A DNA stretch of 64,000 nt from Rohdeia mirabilis (GTDB taxonomy: Bacteria; Planctomycetota; UBA1135; GCA-002686595): NCBI GenBank assembly GCA_007750655.1, contig CP036290.1, forward strand, positions 2,480,001 through 2,544,000, given 5' to 3'. The notes under the pieces are model-generated. The model searched no databases and had not been told where the DNA came from. It saw only the letters and a list, made by a program, of their open reading frames with translations. Positions 17,205 to 26,286 of the stretch are shown here, in pieces. The translations under genes were made by a program, and so were the position numbers. Each line of letters starts with the position of its first letter. Within the stretch, counting starts at the first letter, position 1.

Positions 17205-18398
17205 GTGACCGTTCGCTCCCTCTCGGACTTCGATCTCGACCGCAAGCGCGTCCTCGTCCGTGCGGACTTCAACGTCCCCATCGATGGCGCGACCGGTGCG
17301 ATCGGTGACGACACGCGGATCCGCGCGGCCCTGCCGACGATCCGTGCGATCTGCGAGGGCGGCGGCACGGTGGTCCTCATGAGCCACCTCGGCCGGCCCA
17401 AGGGCCAGGTGGTCGAGGCCGAACGGCTCGCTCCGGTCGGTCACCGACTGGGCGAGTTGCTCGGACGCGACGTGATCTGCCTGCCCGAGAGCACCGGACC
17501 AGCGGTCGCGGCGAAGATCGCCGCTTGTGCACCGGGTTCGGTGATCCTGCTCGAGAACGTGCGGTTCCACCCGGGCGAGACGAAGGGCGACATGGCGCTG
17601 GCCGCGGAGTTCGCCGTGCTCGGGGACCTGTTCGTCCTCGACGCGTTCGGCACGGCGCACCGCGACCACGCCAGCGTCTGCGGCGTCGCACGCCTGTTGC
17701 CCAGTGCTGCGGGGCTGCTGCTCGAGCGCGAGTTGGCCGCCTTCGCCCGCGTCCTCGAGAAGCCCGAGCGCCCGCTCGTGGCGATCCTCGGCGGCGCCAA
17801 GGTCAGCGACAAGCTGAAGGTCGTCGACAATCTGATCGACCGCGTCGACGCGCTGATCGTCGGCGGCGGGATGGCCTACACGTTCCTGCGCGCCCAGGGG
17901 ATCGGCGTCGGTTCGAGCCTCGTCCAGGAGGACATGCTCGACTCGGTGAAGGCGAGTCTCGGGCGGGCGGCGGAGCGCGGCGTCGACGTGGTCCTGCCGA
18001 GCGACCACGTGATCGCCCGGCGTTTCGCCTCGGACGCCGAAGCGACCGTCGTGACGGGTGACATCCCCGACGGTTCCATGGGCCTCGACATCGGACCCGC
18101 GAGCCGCGAGCGCTGTGCAGCGGTCATCGCCGGTGCGAAGACGCTGGTCTGGAACGGACCGATGGGGGTCTTCGAGTGGGACGCGTTCGCCGCGGGCACG
18201 ATCGCGATCGCGCGCGCCGTGGCGGACTGCCCGGGCTACACCGTCGTCGGTGGCGGCGACTCGGTGGCGGCGGTCGAACGCTTCCATCTCGCGGACGAGA
18301 TGGACCACATCTCGACCGGCGGTGGGGCGAGCCTCGAACTGCTCGAGGGCAAGGTCCTGCCCGGTATCGCGGCGCTGGAAGCCTCGCCGCGCGGCTGA
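17205..18398 (+). CDS. pgk: Phosphoglycerate kinase
   Basis: 397 aa. The signature VLVRADFNVPI is near the N terminus, followed by LMSHLGRPKG, ILLENVRFHPGE, ILGGAKVSDKLKVVDNL and, near the C terminus, VVGGGDSVAAVERF. The protein is full length for the family. The enzyme transfers the acyl-phosphate of 1,3-bisphosphoglycerate to ADP, directly following GAPDH in glycolysis. gap-pgk are 18 nt apart with a strong Shine-Dalgarno between them, so they form an operon. A perfect 8-bp inverted repeat follows 26 nt after the stop. Confidence 0.95.
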   Translation: MTVRSLSDFDLDRKRVLVRADFNVPIDGATGAIGDDTRIRAALPTIRAICEGGGTVVLMSHLGRPKGQVVEAERLAPVGHRLGELLGRDVICLPESTGPAVAAKIAACAPGSVILLENVRFHPGETKGDMALAAEFAVLGDLFVLDAFGTAHRDHASVCGVARLLPSAAGLLLERELAAFARVLEKPERPLVAILGGAKVSDKLKVVDNLIDRVDALIVGGGMAYTFLRAQGIGVGSSLVQEDMLDSVKASLGRAAERGVDVVLPSDHVIARRFASDAEATVVTGDIPDGSMGLDIGPASRERCAAVIAGAKTLVWNGPMGVFEWDAFAAGTIAIARAVADCPGYTVVGGGDSVAAVERFHLADEMDHISTGGGASLELLEGKVLPGIAALEASPRG

Positions 18399-18423
18399 TG
18401 AGCTCGGGAGTGGTCGATCGGGA

Positions 18424-18446
18424 TTCGGGACCCAGCACGTCCCGAA
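18424..18446 (+). terminator. Hairpin downstream of pgk
   Basis: Perfect 8-bp stem TTCGGGAC/GTCCCGAA with a 7-nt loop, in the 91-nt gap between pgk and the next gene. There is no T tract, so a terminator or attenuator role is only likely, not shown. Confidence 0.4.
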
Positions 18447-18477
18447 CGGTCGAACCCAGGGCGCCGCTCGCTCCGGT

Positions 18478-18483
18478 TAGTCT
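18478..18483 (+). promoter_or_regulatory. Candidate leaderless -10 element (TAGTCT)
   Basis: TAGTCT ends 6 nt before the ATG at 18490. At this spacing transcription would start at or beside the start codon. It is one of five such cases in the window. Confidence 0.45.
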
Positions 18484-18489
18484 CCTCCG

Positions 18490-20949
18490 ATGGTTCCCAG
18501 CCGCACCGCATCCACTGCGTTCGTCGTCCTCGCAGGGCTGGCGTTCGCGGGACTGACCGCGGCCCGCGCAGGGAACGGATCGGTCGCGGGTGCAGGTCGC
18601 GCCGCCGAGACATCGACCGAGCGCTCGCGTGCGGGACCGAGTGCGTTCGACGGTGCGGCGGACCTCGATCGAGCGGCGCGCGGGATCCTCGCCCGCCACT
18701 GTTACGCCTGCCACGGACCCGACGCGGCCGCGCGCGAAGCAGAGCTGCGACTCGACACCGCGCAGGGCCTCGCCGCCGCGACCCTGTTCGGCGCGATCGT
18801 GGTACCCGGCGATCCGGACCGCAGTGAACTCGTGCGGCGCGTGCTCGCTGCGGACGAGCCGATGCCGCCGCGCGATCACGGCGACCCGCTCGCGCCCGAG
18901 GACGTGGCGACGCTGCTCGCCTGGGTCGAGAGCGGCGGGCGTTTCGCCGAACACTGGTCGTTCACAGCGCCCGTTCGGCCACACGTGCCCGAGGCCGGGG
19001 ACGGCTGGGCGCGCTCGGCCGTCGACCGGTTCGTCGCGCGCGCACACGCACACCACGGGCTCGAGCCCACCGCGGAGGCCGACCGCGCCACGCTGCTGCG
19101 GCGCGTGAGTCTCGACCTGACCGGTCTTCCTCCCACGCCCGAGCAGGTGGCCGCGTTCCTCGCCGACGAGCGCGAGCACGCCTACGAATTCGCGGTGGAT
19201 CGACTGCTCGCCGAGCCGGCCTACGGCGAACGCTGGGCGAGCGTCTGGCTCGACCTGGCGCGCTATGCCGACACCTGCGGCTACGGCATGGACCTGCCGC
19301 GCACGATCTGGCCCTGGCGCGACTGGGTGGTGGATGCGTTCAACGCGAACATGCCGTTCGACCGGTTCACGCTCGAGCAACTGGCGGGCGATCTGCTGCC
19401 CGACGCGGACGACAGCACGCGCCTCGCGACCGCGTTCCACCGCAACACGCTGAACAACACCGAGGGCGGCACCGACGACGAGGAGTTCCGCGTGCTCGCC
19501 GTGAAAGATCGCGTGGACACGACGTTCGCGGTCTGGACGGGTCTCACGGCCGGCTGCGCGCGCTGCCACGACCACAAGTTCGACCCGCTCTCCCAGGTCG
19601 AGTACTACGAGCTCTTCGACCTGTTCAACCAGACCCAGGACGCGGACACCGACGACGATCGGCCGCGGCTCGTCACCCCGCGCGGAGAGGCCGAGATCGA
19701 GCGGATCGCACGGGCGCGAACCGAGGTCGAAGCCGCTGGCGTGGCGCTCTTGGCCGTGCGCGAACGGGTGGCGGAGGGCGGAGCGGGTGATTCGGACCTG
19801 GTTGACGCGACCGAACGACTCGAGCGCGCGCGCACCGCTCTGCACGAGCTCGACGTGACGCGCACGCCCGTGCTGGTCGAGGTCGACGCGAGCGCGCGCC
19901 GCAGCAGTCACGTGCACGTGCGCGGGAACTGGTTGGAACACGGGCAAGAGGTGCGCGCGGCCGTCCCCGACCGCTTCGTCTTCGAAGGTGAGCCCGCACC
20001 GAGCAATCGCCTCGAACTGGCCCGTTGGCTGGTCGATCCGCGCCATCCGTTGACGGCGCGCGTGAGCGTGAACCGCTTCTGGGCGCGTCTGTTCGGTCAG
20101 GGGCTCGTGGCGACGGAGGAGGACTTCGGGACGCAGGGTTCCGCGCCGAGCCATCCCGAACTGCTCGACTGGTTGGCGGTCGAGTACGTGGCCAGTGGCT
20201 GGGACACGAAGGCGCTGCTGCGCACGCTCGTCACGTCGGCGACCTATCGCCAGGCGTCGAGTGCGCCCGCGGCGGTGCGCGCGCTCGATCCGACGAACAC
20301 GTGGCTCGCGCGCGGGCCGCGCCGGCGACTCGAGGCCGAAATGGTGCGCGACGCGAGCCTGCGCGTCGCTGGACTGCTGGTCGAACGGCGCGGCGGACCG
20401 GCCGTGTTCCCGCCCCAACCGGCGGGCCTGTGGAACGTGGCGTTCGACGGTGGGAGGGACTGGACCACCAGCACGGGTGAGGATCGGTATCGCCGCGACC
20501 TGTACACGTTCCTGCGTCGCACCCAGCCGTACCACACGCGCACGACCTTCGACGGCACGAGTCGCGAGACCTGCACCGTTCGCCGCATTCCGACGAACAC
20601 GCCGATCCAAGCGCTGGTGACGCTCAACGACCCGGTCTTCGTCGAAGCGGCCCAGGCGCTCGCGCGGCGGATGCTGCGCGGGGCGGCGACGGGTGGCGAT
20701 CGCGCGCGGATCGAGCTGGGCCTCGAGTGGACGCTCGCGCGTCCCGCGGATCCAGAACGCGTGGACGTCCTGCTGGAGCTGCTGACGCGCGCGCGCACGG
20801 ACTTCGCGACCCGGGCCGAGGACGCGCGGGTGTTCGCGACGGACCCACTCGGGCCGCTGCCGGGGGATCTCGACGTCGTCGACGCCGCCGCCTTCACCCT
20901 CGTCGCCAACGTCCTCTTGAACCAGGACGCCTTCCTCACCAACGAATGA
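18490..20949 (+). CDS. Secreted planctomycete PSCyt1/DUF1549/DUF1553 protein
   Basis: 819 aa. An N-terminal signal peptide (about residues 1-27) is followed by a cytochrome-like PSCyt1 domain with CYACH (about residue 74), the haem motif of c-type cytochromes. DUF1549 comes next (SAVDRFVARAH...LLRRVSLDLTGLPPTPEQV), containing a second CxxCH in GCARCHDHKFDP (about 356). DUF1553 follows (RLELARWLVDPRHPLTARVSVNRFWARLFGQGLV). This three-domain secreted protein is a hallmark of Planctomycetota, usually paired with a DUF1501 gene as here (ATGA overlap). Function is not established; covalent haem and a periplasmic redox or polysaccharide-related role are usually proposed. Confidence 0.9.
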   Translation: MVPSRTASTAFVVLAGLAFAGLTAARAGNGSVAGAGRAAETSTERSRAGPSAFDGAADLDRAARGILARHCYACHGPDAAAREAELRLDTAQGLAAATLFGAIVVPGDPDRSELVRRVLAADEPMPPRDHGDPLAPEDVATLLAWVESGGRFAEHWSFTAPVRPHVPEAGDGWARSAVDRFVARAHAHHGLEPTAEADRATLLRRVSLDLTGLPPTPEQVAAFLADEREHAYEFAVDRLLAEPAYGERWASVWLDLARYADTCGYGMDLPRTIWPWRDWVVDAFNANMPFDRFTLEQLAGDLLPDADDSTRLATAFHRNTLNNTEGGTDDEEFRVLAVKDRVDTTFAVWTGLTAGCARCHDHKFDPLSQVEYYELFDLFNQTQDADTDDDRPRLVTPRGEAEIERIARARTEVEAAGVALLAVRERVAEGGAGDSDLVDATERLERARTALHELDVTRTPVLVEVDASARRSSHVHVRGNWLEHGQEVRAAVPDRFVFEGEPAPSNRLELARWLVDPRHPLTARVSVNRFWARLFGQGLVATEEDFGTQGSAPSHPELLDWLAVEYVASGWDTKALLRTLVTSATYRQASSAPAAVRALDPTNTWLARGPRRRLEAEMVRDASLRVAGLLVERRGGPAVFPPQPAGLWNVAFDGGRDWTTSTGEDRYRRDLYTFLRRTQPYHTRTTFDGTSRETCTVRRIPTNTPIQALVTLNDPVFVEAAQALARRMLRGAATGGDRARIELGLEWTLARPADPERVDVLLELLTRARTDFATRAEDARVFATDPLGPLPGDLDVVDAAAFTLVANVLLNQDAFLTNE

Positions 20950-22364
20950 CGAGCGACCACGATGCAGCCCTGCGCATGGGTCGACGCGCGTTCTTGAGAG
21001 GGGGCGGGCTCGCGCTCGGGGCGATGGCGCTGGGCGCGCTGCGCGACCCGGGCGGCGGTGGATGCGTGCGACCGGGGGCCCGCGCGAAGCACGTCATCTA
21101 CCTGCACATGTCGGGCGGCCCACCGCAGCAGGAGCTGTTCGACCGCAAGCCCTTGCTGGAGCGACTCGACGGCCAGCCGTGCCCGCCGGAGCTGATCGAA
21201 GGTCGCCGCTTCGCCTTCACGCGCGGCGTGCCGAACGTGCTCGGACCGCGTCACGGTTTCGTCCAGGCCGGTGACGACGGCCGCTTCGTGAGCGCGTTGA
21301 TGCCGCGCTTCGCCGAGGTCGTCGACAAGGTCTGCATGGTGCACTCGATGACCACGGACCAGTTCAACCACGCACCGGCCGAGCTGCGTCTGTTCACCGG
21401 CTCGCCCGTCTTCGGCGGCGCGTCGATGGGCGCCTGGGTGCAGTACGGCCTCGGGACCGAGAACGCGGACCTGCCCGGCTACGTCGTGATGGTCTCGGGC
21501 CAGAGCGACCCGACGGGTGGGAAGAGTCTGTGGGGCAGCGGCTTCCTCCCGCCGCAGCACCAGGGCGTTCGGCTGCGCTCCCAGGGCGCGCCCATCCTGT
21601 TCCTCGACGATCCCGCAGGCCTCGGGCGCGAACTGCGCGGGGCCAGCGTGGAAGCGCTCGCGCGACTGGGCGCCATCGACGCGCGTTCGAGCGGCGATCC
21701 CCAGAGCAGCGCGCGCGTGGCCCAGTACGAACTGGCGTTCCGCATGCAGCGCTCGGTACCAGAGGCGGTCGATCTTGCGGCCGAGGACGAGGACACGCTC
21801 GCGTTGTACGGCGCCGCGCCGGGCGGCCGCTCGTTCGCGAACCACTGTCTGGCCGCGCGCCGACTCGTCGAACGCGGCGTGCGTTTCGTGCACCTGTTCG
21901 ACTGGGGCTGGGACCTGCACGGCACCGGACCGGGCGACGATCTCGACACGGCGTTTCCAGAGAAGTGTCGCGCGGTCGATCGTCCGATCGCCGCGCTGCT
22001 GCTGGACCTCGAACGACGCGGACTGCTGGACGAGACGCTGGTCGTGTGGGGCGGTGAGTTCGGCCGCACCGCGACGAACGAAGCGCGCAACGGCTCCACG
22101 CACTTCGGTCGCGACCACCATCCGGACGGCTTCACCATGTGGTTGGCGGGCGCGGGCGTGCGCGCTGGACACCACCACGGCGCCACCGACGAGATGGGCT
22201 GGGGCGTCGAGCGCGATCCCGTCACCGTCCAGGACCTGCAGGCGACGATCCTGCACCTTCTCGGGCTCGACCCGCACGCGTTCAGCTATCACCATCTCGG
22301 ACTCGACCAGCGCCTGATCGGACCGGACGACGCGCCGCGCGTGGTGCGCGAACTCCTGGCGTGA
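20946..22364 (+). CDS. DUF1501 protein with twin-arginine-like signal
   Basis: 472 aa from the ATG overlapping the previous stop (ATGA). The N terminus MGRRAFLRGGGLALGAMALG is a twin-arginine-type leader, implying folded export. The core carries DUF1501 features related to the alkaline phosphatase/sulfatase fold: HVIYLHMSGGPPQQELFDRKP, VVWGGEFGRTATNE, RDHHPDGFTMWLAGAGVRAG and the C-terminal VQDLQATILHLLGLD. It is the standard partner of PSCyt1/DUF1549/DUF1553 proteins in planctomycetes. The molecular activity is not known. Overlapping reading frames further upstream belong to the preceding gene. Confidence 0.9.
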   Translation: MTSDHDAALRMGRRAFLRGGGLALGAMALGALRDPGGGGCVRPGARAKHVIYLHMSGGPPQQELFDRKPLLERLDGQPCPPELIEGRRFAFTRGVPNVLGPRHGFVQAGDDGRFVSALMPRFAEVVDKVCMVHSMTTDQFNHAPAELRLFTGSPVFGGASMGAWVQYGLGTENADLPGYVVMVSGQSDPTGGKSLWGSGFLPPQHQGVRLRSQGAPILFLDDPAGLGRELRGASVEALARLGAIDARSSGDPQSSARVAQYELAFRMQRSVPEAVDLAAEDEDTLALYGAAPGGRSFANHCLAARRLVERGVRFVHLFDWGWDLHGTGPGDDLDTAFPEKCRAVDRPIAALLLDLERRGLLDETLVVWGGEFGRTATNEARNGSTHFGRDHHPDGFTMWLAGAGVRAGHHHGATDEMGWGVERDPVTVQDLQATILHLLGLDPHAFSYHHLGLDQRLIGPDDAPRVVRELLA

Positions 22365-22417
22365 GAGTGCCTGCTTCGGCGGGCGACAGGGCGAGCGGTC
22401 GATGGGTGCCGTGCGGA

Positions 22418-22423
22418 TAGGAT
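22418..22423 (+). promoter_or_regulatory. Candidate leaderless -10 element (TAGGAT) for pfkA
   Basis: TAGGAT ends exactly 7 nt before the ATG of pfkA, with no Shine-Dalgarno in between. The spacing matches osmC, xseB and the AsmA-like gene. Confidence 0.5.
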
Positions 22424-22430
22424 CGCTCGC

Positions 22431-23546
22431 ATGAAACGACCCAGACGCGTCGGAGTGCTGACAGGTGGGGGCGATTGCCCCGGACTCAACGCCGTTCTGC
22501 GCGCCGTGACCAAAGGGCTCCTGAGGGCGGGGACGGAAGTGATCGGCATCGAGGACGGCTTCCTCGGACTCATCACCGATCGCATGCGCAGCCTCGATCA
22601 CGACGCGGTCAGCGACATCCTCAACCTCGGTGGCACGATCATCGGGACGAACAACCACTCGAATCCGAGTCGCTTCTTCGTCGGAATGGGGCCGGACGGC
22701 CAGCCGCGTTTCGAGAGTCGCGTCGACGAGTGCCTGGCCCACGCGGAGTCGCGCGGCCTGGACGCGCTGCTGGTCATCGGGGGCGACGGGACGATGACTA
22801 GCGCACAGCCACTGAGCGCGCGCGGTCTGCCGACGATCGGACTGCCGAAAACGATCGACAACGACATCCACGGGACCGAGTTGACGTTCGGGTTCCAGTC
22901 GGCGACCGCCGTCGCCACCGAAGCGCTCGACCGCCTGCACACCACGGCGGCCAGCCACCACCGCGTCATGGTCTGCGAGGTCATGGGGCGCAACGCGGGC
23001 TGGATCGCGCTGCACGCGGGCGTCGCGTCGGGTTCGGACGTGATCCTGATCCCCGAGATCGGCTACCGACTCGAACACGTCTGCGAAGCGGTGCGCGAGC
23101 GGGCCAAGCGAGGGCGGCGCTTCACGATCGTGTGCGTGGCCGAAGGCGCGGCGGAAGTGGGCGGTGAACAGGTGGTCCGGCGCCACGTGGCGCAGTCGTT
23201 CGACCCGATCCGTCTCGGCGGCATCGCGGAGCGGCTCGCGGGGCAGATCGAGGCCGAGACCGACGTTCCGGCCCGTTTCGTCGTGCTGGGTCACGTGCAG
23301 CGCGGCGGAAGCCCCGTCCACCAGGATCGCGTGCTCGGAACCGAACTCGGCATCGCGGCCGTGAACCTGGTGGCGCAGGGGCGCTTCGATCGCATGGTCG
23401 CGGTCCAGCGGGGGCGCATCGTCGACGTGGACATTCGCGAGCCCGCCGGCGTGCAGCGCACGGTGCCCGTCGACGACCCGCTCGTCGCCGCCGCGCGCGG
23501 GGTCTACACTTCGTTCGGGGACGCGCCCTACGAGCGGATCCGTTGA
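22431..23546 (+). CDS. pfkA: 6-phosphofructokinase
   Basis: 371 aa. GGGDCPGLN begins the protein, GGDGTM (about residue 115) binds the phosphoryl donor, PKTIDND holds the catalytic Asp, and MGRNAGWIAL is the fructose-6-phosphate site. In PFKs a Gly in GGDG favours ATP, whereas GGDD marks pyrophosphate enzymes; but Lys in PKTIDND is usual for PPi enzymes and some ATP enzymes of actinobacterial type, ordinary ATP-PFKs having PGTIDND. ATP is therefore more likely but not certain. It phosphorylates fructose-6-phosphate, the committed step of glycolysis, and lies in a cluster with gap, pgk and rpe. Confidence 0.88.
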   Translation: MKRPRRVGVLTGGGDCPGLNAVLRAVTKGLLRAGTEVIGIEDGFLGLITDRMRSLDHDAVSDILNLGGTIIGTNNHSNPSRFFVGMGPDGQPRFESRVDECLAHAESRGLDALLVIGGDGTMTSAQPLSARGLPTIGLPKTIDNDIHGTELTFGFQSATAVATEALDRLHTTAASHHRVMVCEVMGRNAGWIALHAGVASGSDVILIPEIGYRLEHVCEAVRERAKRGRRFTIVCVAEGAAEVGGEQVVRRHVAQSFDPIRLGGIAERLAGQIEAETDVPARFVVLGHVQRGGSPVHQDRVLGTELGIAAVNLVAQGRFDRMVAVQRGRIVDVDIREPAGVQRTVPVDDPLVAAARGVYTSFGDAPYERIR

Positions 23547-23619
23547 GACCCCGTGGGCCGCTGGTCCAGCTCCTGTCCGCCACCCCGCACGCACCGCAGC
23601 TCGAACCGCCGCTCGAACC

Positions 23620-24342
23620 ATGGAACGCACCGCCTCGGACACCGCCAGCTCCACCGTCGGGCCGCCGATCGTGATCGCGCCCTCGCTCCTGTCGAGCGAC
23701 TTCGCGCGCCTCGGACACGAGGTCCGGCGCCTCGAGGCCGCGGGCGCGGACTGGCACCACGTGGACGTGATGGACGGACACTTCGTGCCGAACCTCACCA
23801 TCGGTCCGCCGGTGGTCGCGGCTCTCGCCCGAGTGGCGACGCGCCCGCTCGACGTGCACCTGATGATCAGCGAGCCGCGCCGCTACGCCCCCGACTTCGC
23901 CAAGGCCGGGGCGCACGTCCTCACCTTCCACCTCGAGGCGGTCGGCGAGCAGCACGCGCGCGAGACCGCGACCGCGTTCCGCGACCTCGGGATCTCGACG
24001 GTCGGCATCTCGATCAACCCGGACACCGAGGTCGAGCGCCTGGAAGGGGTGCTGGACCTGGTCGACCTCGTGCTGATCATGAGCGTCTATCCGGGCTTCG
24101 GCGGCCAGGCCTTCATGCCCGAGGTGCTCTCGAAGACGCGCTGGTTGCGCGAGCAGGGCTTCCGTGGCCACGTCGAGATGGACGGCGGCCTGGACGCGGA
24201 GACCCTGCCCCTGTGCGTCGCCGCGGGCGCGAACGCCCTCGTCTCGGGCTCGGCGCTGTTCAAGGCGCCGGACCTGGCGGCCGAGATCGCCCACTTCCGC
24301 GATCTCGCCGAAGGCGCCCGGACCGCACCCCGACGCTCCTGA
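23620..24342 (+). CDS. rpe: Ribulose-phosphate 3-epimerase
   Basis: 240 aa TIM-barrel enzyme. VIAPSLLSSDFARLGHEV begins the fold after a ~16-residue extension; HVDVMDGHFVPNLTIGP contains the metal-binding His/Asp, DVHLMI the second His, and MSVYPGFGGQAF and EMDGGLDAETL the phosphate site. It interconverts ribulose-5-phosphate and xylulose-5-phosphate in the pentose-phosphate pathway. It follows pfkA by 73 nt on the same strand. The start at 23620 is the first ATG in frame; a later start near VIAPS would remove the extension. Confidence 0.93.
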   Translation: MERTASDTASSTVGPPIVIAPSLLSSDFARLGHEVRRLEAAGADWHHVDVMDGHFVPNLTIGPPVVAALARVATRPLDVHLMISEPRRYAPDFAKAGAHVLTFHLEAVGEQHARETATAFRDLGISTVGISINPDTEVERLEGVLDLVDLVLIMSVYPGFGGQAFMPEVLSKTRWLREQGFRGHVEMDGGLDAETLPLCVAAGANALVSGSALFKAPDLAAEIAHFRDLAEGARTAPRRS

Positions 24343-24539
24343 GGACGTTCGAGGCCGTTCGCGCGGCGCGGACGCCCGAAGTACCGCCCTGGCGCCCGCT
24401 TCGGGTACCGGGCCTGGGCCGATCGGAGGCGGCAGGGTCGACAGCGGACCCCGTCCCGGTAGCCTTGGGGGTCGACGGAGGGGGCCCGGACCGATCCGGG
24501 CGCGAGGGGCAACCGCAGGGGCCAGCCGAGGAACCAGTC

Positions 24540-25628
24540 ATGAGTGCATCCAAGAACGACAAGGACACGAGCCGCGAAGAGACCGAGGGCAAAGGCGCCA
24601 CGGGTGCTTCGTCCAAGTCGCGCACCGAGGCCCGCGAGGCGGAGCGCGAAGGTGCGAAGAAGGGCCGGCTGGCTCGCTGGCGCTTCTCGAAGAAGAAGGA
24701 CATGCCGGGTGGCCTGTGGCTCAAGTGCGAGGCCTGCTCGAACCTGATCTACCGCAAGGAGCTGGAAGAGGCCGGGCGCGTCTGCCCCAAGTGCCAGTTC
24801 CACTTCACGCTGCCCGCGCGCGAACGCCTCCAGTCGCTCGTCGACCCCGACAGCTTCCTCGAGATGTTCGAGGACATCGAGGCGCTCGACCGCCTCGAGT
24901 TCATCGACTCCGTGCCGTACTCCGAGAAGATCGCTCGGACCGTCCAGCGCACCGGCCAGAAGGAAGGCCTCGTGTGCGGCAAGGCCCAGATCGAGGGCCG
25001 CTCGGTCGTGGTCGCGATCCTCGACTTCCAGTTCATGGGCGGCTCGATGGGCGAGGTCGTCGGCGAGAAGATCTCGCTGGCCTGCGACGTCGCCCGCCGC
25101 GACGGACTGCCCGTCGTCATCTTCACCAGCTCGGGCGGTGCGCGCATGCACGAAGGTGCGCTCAGCCTGATGCAGATGGCCAAGACCTGCTCGGCGCTCT
25201 CGCGCCTGCACGAGACCGGCAACATGTCGATCTGCGTCATGACCCACCCGACCACGGGCGGCGTCACGGCCAGTTTCGCTTCGGTCTGCGACATCGTTCT
25301 GGCCGAGCCGGGCGCCCTGATCGGCTTCGCCGGTCCGCGCGTGATCGCCGCCACGCTGAAGCAGGAGCTGCCGAAGGGCTTCCAGCGCGCGGAGTTCCTG
25401 ATCAACAAGGGCATGTTGGACGACATCGTCCCGCGCGACGAGCTGCGCGACCGCATCGCCCGCCTGCTCGACTACGACCTCGGGACCCACGTGGTGCGCC
25501 GCTCCAAGCAGCCCGCCACCAAGACCGATCGCGCGGCCTCCGACCGATCGGTGGCGAGCGGTGACGGCACGGACGGCCCGGACCGCGGTGTTCCGAACCG
25601 CCTGCGCGAAGGCATCAGCGAGAACTGA
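24540..25628 (+). CDS. accD: Acetyl-CoA carboxylase carboxyltransferase subunit beta
   Basis: 362 aa. A disordered, charged N terminus (~1-52, Ser/Lys/Glu-rich) precedes the four-Cys zinc finger (C63, C66, C82, C85) typical of AccD. The crotonase-like carboxyltransferase core follows, with SGGARMHEGALSLMQMAK and GFAGPRVIAATLKQELPKGFQ. With AccA it moves the carboxyl group from biotin to acetyl-CoA, giving malonyl-CoA for fatty-acid synthesis. The last ~45 residues are a Lys/Asp/Ser-rich tail beyond the usual C terminus. No accA is in the window. A strong terminator follows. Confidence 0.95.
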   Translation: MSASKNDKDTSREETEGKGATGASSKSRTEAREAEREGAKKGRLARWRFSKKKDMPGGLWLKCEACSNLIYRKELEEAGRVCPKCQFHFTLPARERLQSLVDPDSFLEMFEDIEALDRLEFIDSVPYSEKIARTVQRTGQKEGLVCGKAQIEGRSVVVAILDFQFMGGSMGEVVGEKISLACDVARRDGLPVVIFTSSGGARMHEGALSLMQMAKTCSALSRLHETGNMSICVMTHPTTGGVTASFASVCDIVLAEPGALIGFAGPRVIAATLKQELPKGFQRAEFLINKGMLDDIVPRDELRDRIARLLDYDLGTHVVRRSKQPATKTDRAASDRSVASGDGTDGPDRGVPNRLREGISEN

Positions 25629-25650
25629 CGCGAACACGGCCCCGCGACGC

Positions 25651-25690
25651 ACGAGCCCCCGGCACCGATCACTCGGTGCCGGGGGCTCGT
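25651..25690. terminator. Strong bidirectional hairpin terminator
   Basis: An uninterrupted 18-bp perfect stem (25651-25668 with 25673-25690) and a 4-nt TCAC loop lie 22 nt after accD. The next gene converges from the other strand, so the hairpin can serve both. The downstream flank TCGTTCCG is only weakly T-rich. Confidence 0.8.
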
Positions 25691-25737
25691 TCGTTCCGCG
25701 CGACCGTTCGAGCCGCGCGGCGCGGACCGGCGCCCGC

Positions 25738-26274
25738 TCAGAAGTTCGGGAAGGTCGTCGCGATGAAGGCCTGGATCAGGCCCGAGACGGTCTGGCTCTC
25801 GTTGGACAAGGGCAGCCAGTAGCTGAACGTGTGCGCGCGGTCGTCGGTGTTGCCGCGGGCGAAGACCGTGATCGTCGTGAGCGGCAGGTCGGCGACCGGA
25901 ATGTCCTCGTCACAGATCTGTCGGGCTCCGGCCTGCACGAGCGACTTGAGCAGGGCGCGCGCGGCGGTCGGCTGGATGTAGGTGATGTCGGCCTTGTTCG
26001 CGCTCGGGAACAGGGGCGTACCACCCGACACGCTGGAGATCGAGACGACGCCGTTGTCGTACACGGCGAGGTGTTGGTGGATGACGCCGGTCAGGCTGTA
26101 GCCGGAGACGTCGTACATCAACAGCGGCTCCTGATCGAGCGTGTTGGGGCACAACGTGGCCGACAGCGGCGGCCCGATCGGCGTGGGCGGCGCGGGAAGT
26201 TGTGGCTGCTGTGACTGCGAGGCAGCGACGAAGGGCAGCGCGGCGATGGTCAGGAAGAACGTGGTGCGAAGCAT
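25738..26274 (-). CDS. Secreted hypothetical protein
   Basis: 178 aa. The ATG at 26274 is supported by a GAGGAG site 6 nt upstream and by an N-terminal signal peptide (MLRTTFFLTIAALPFVAA, residues 1-18). A Pro/Gln-rich linker (about 20-38) leads to a soluble domain of mostly beta character with two Cys (in ATLCPNT and RQICDED) that could form a disulphide. I recognise no family. It lies convergent with accD across a shared terminator. Nothing in the neighbourhood indicates a role. Confidence 0.65.
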   Translation of the reverse strand: MLRTTFFLTIAALPFVAASQSQQPQLPAPPTPIGPPLSATLCPNTLDQEPLLMYDVSGYSLTGVIHQHLAVYDNGVVSISSVSGGTPLFPSANKADITYIQPTAARALLKSLVQAGARQICDEDIPVADLPLTTITVFARGNTDDRAHTFSYWLPLSNESQTVSGLIQAFIATTFPNF

Positions 26275-26280
26275 GCGGGA

Positions 26281-26286
26281 CTCCTC
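26281..26286 (-). promoter_or_regulatory. Shine-Dalgarno site of the secreted hypothetical gene
   Basis: GAGGAG on the minus strand, 6 nt before the ATG at 26274. It decides between this start and longer in-frame sequence upstream. Confidence 0.5.

Noticed and set aside
20244..23801. Very long minus-strand open frame across the DUF1501 and pfkA genes
   Set aside because: It is antisense to well-supported genes, Arg/His/Pro-rich and without any domain; long antisense frames are expected in GC-rich coding DNA.
24343..24539. Gene or terminator between rpe and accD
   Set aside because: The only inverted repeat (CCCGAAG at 24375 with CTTCGGG at 24399) has a 17-nt loop and no T tract, and no open frame with coding character lies in the gap; accD may simply have its own promoter here (TAGCCT occurs in the gap).
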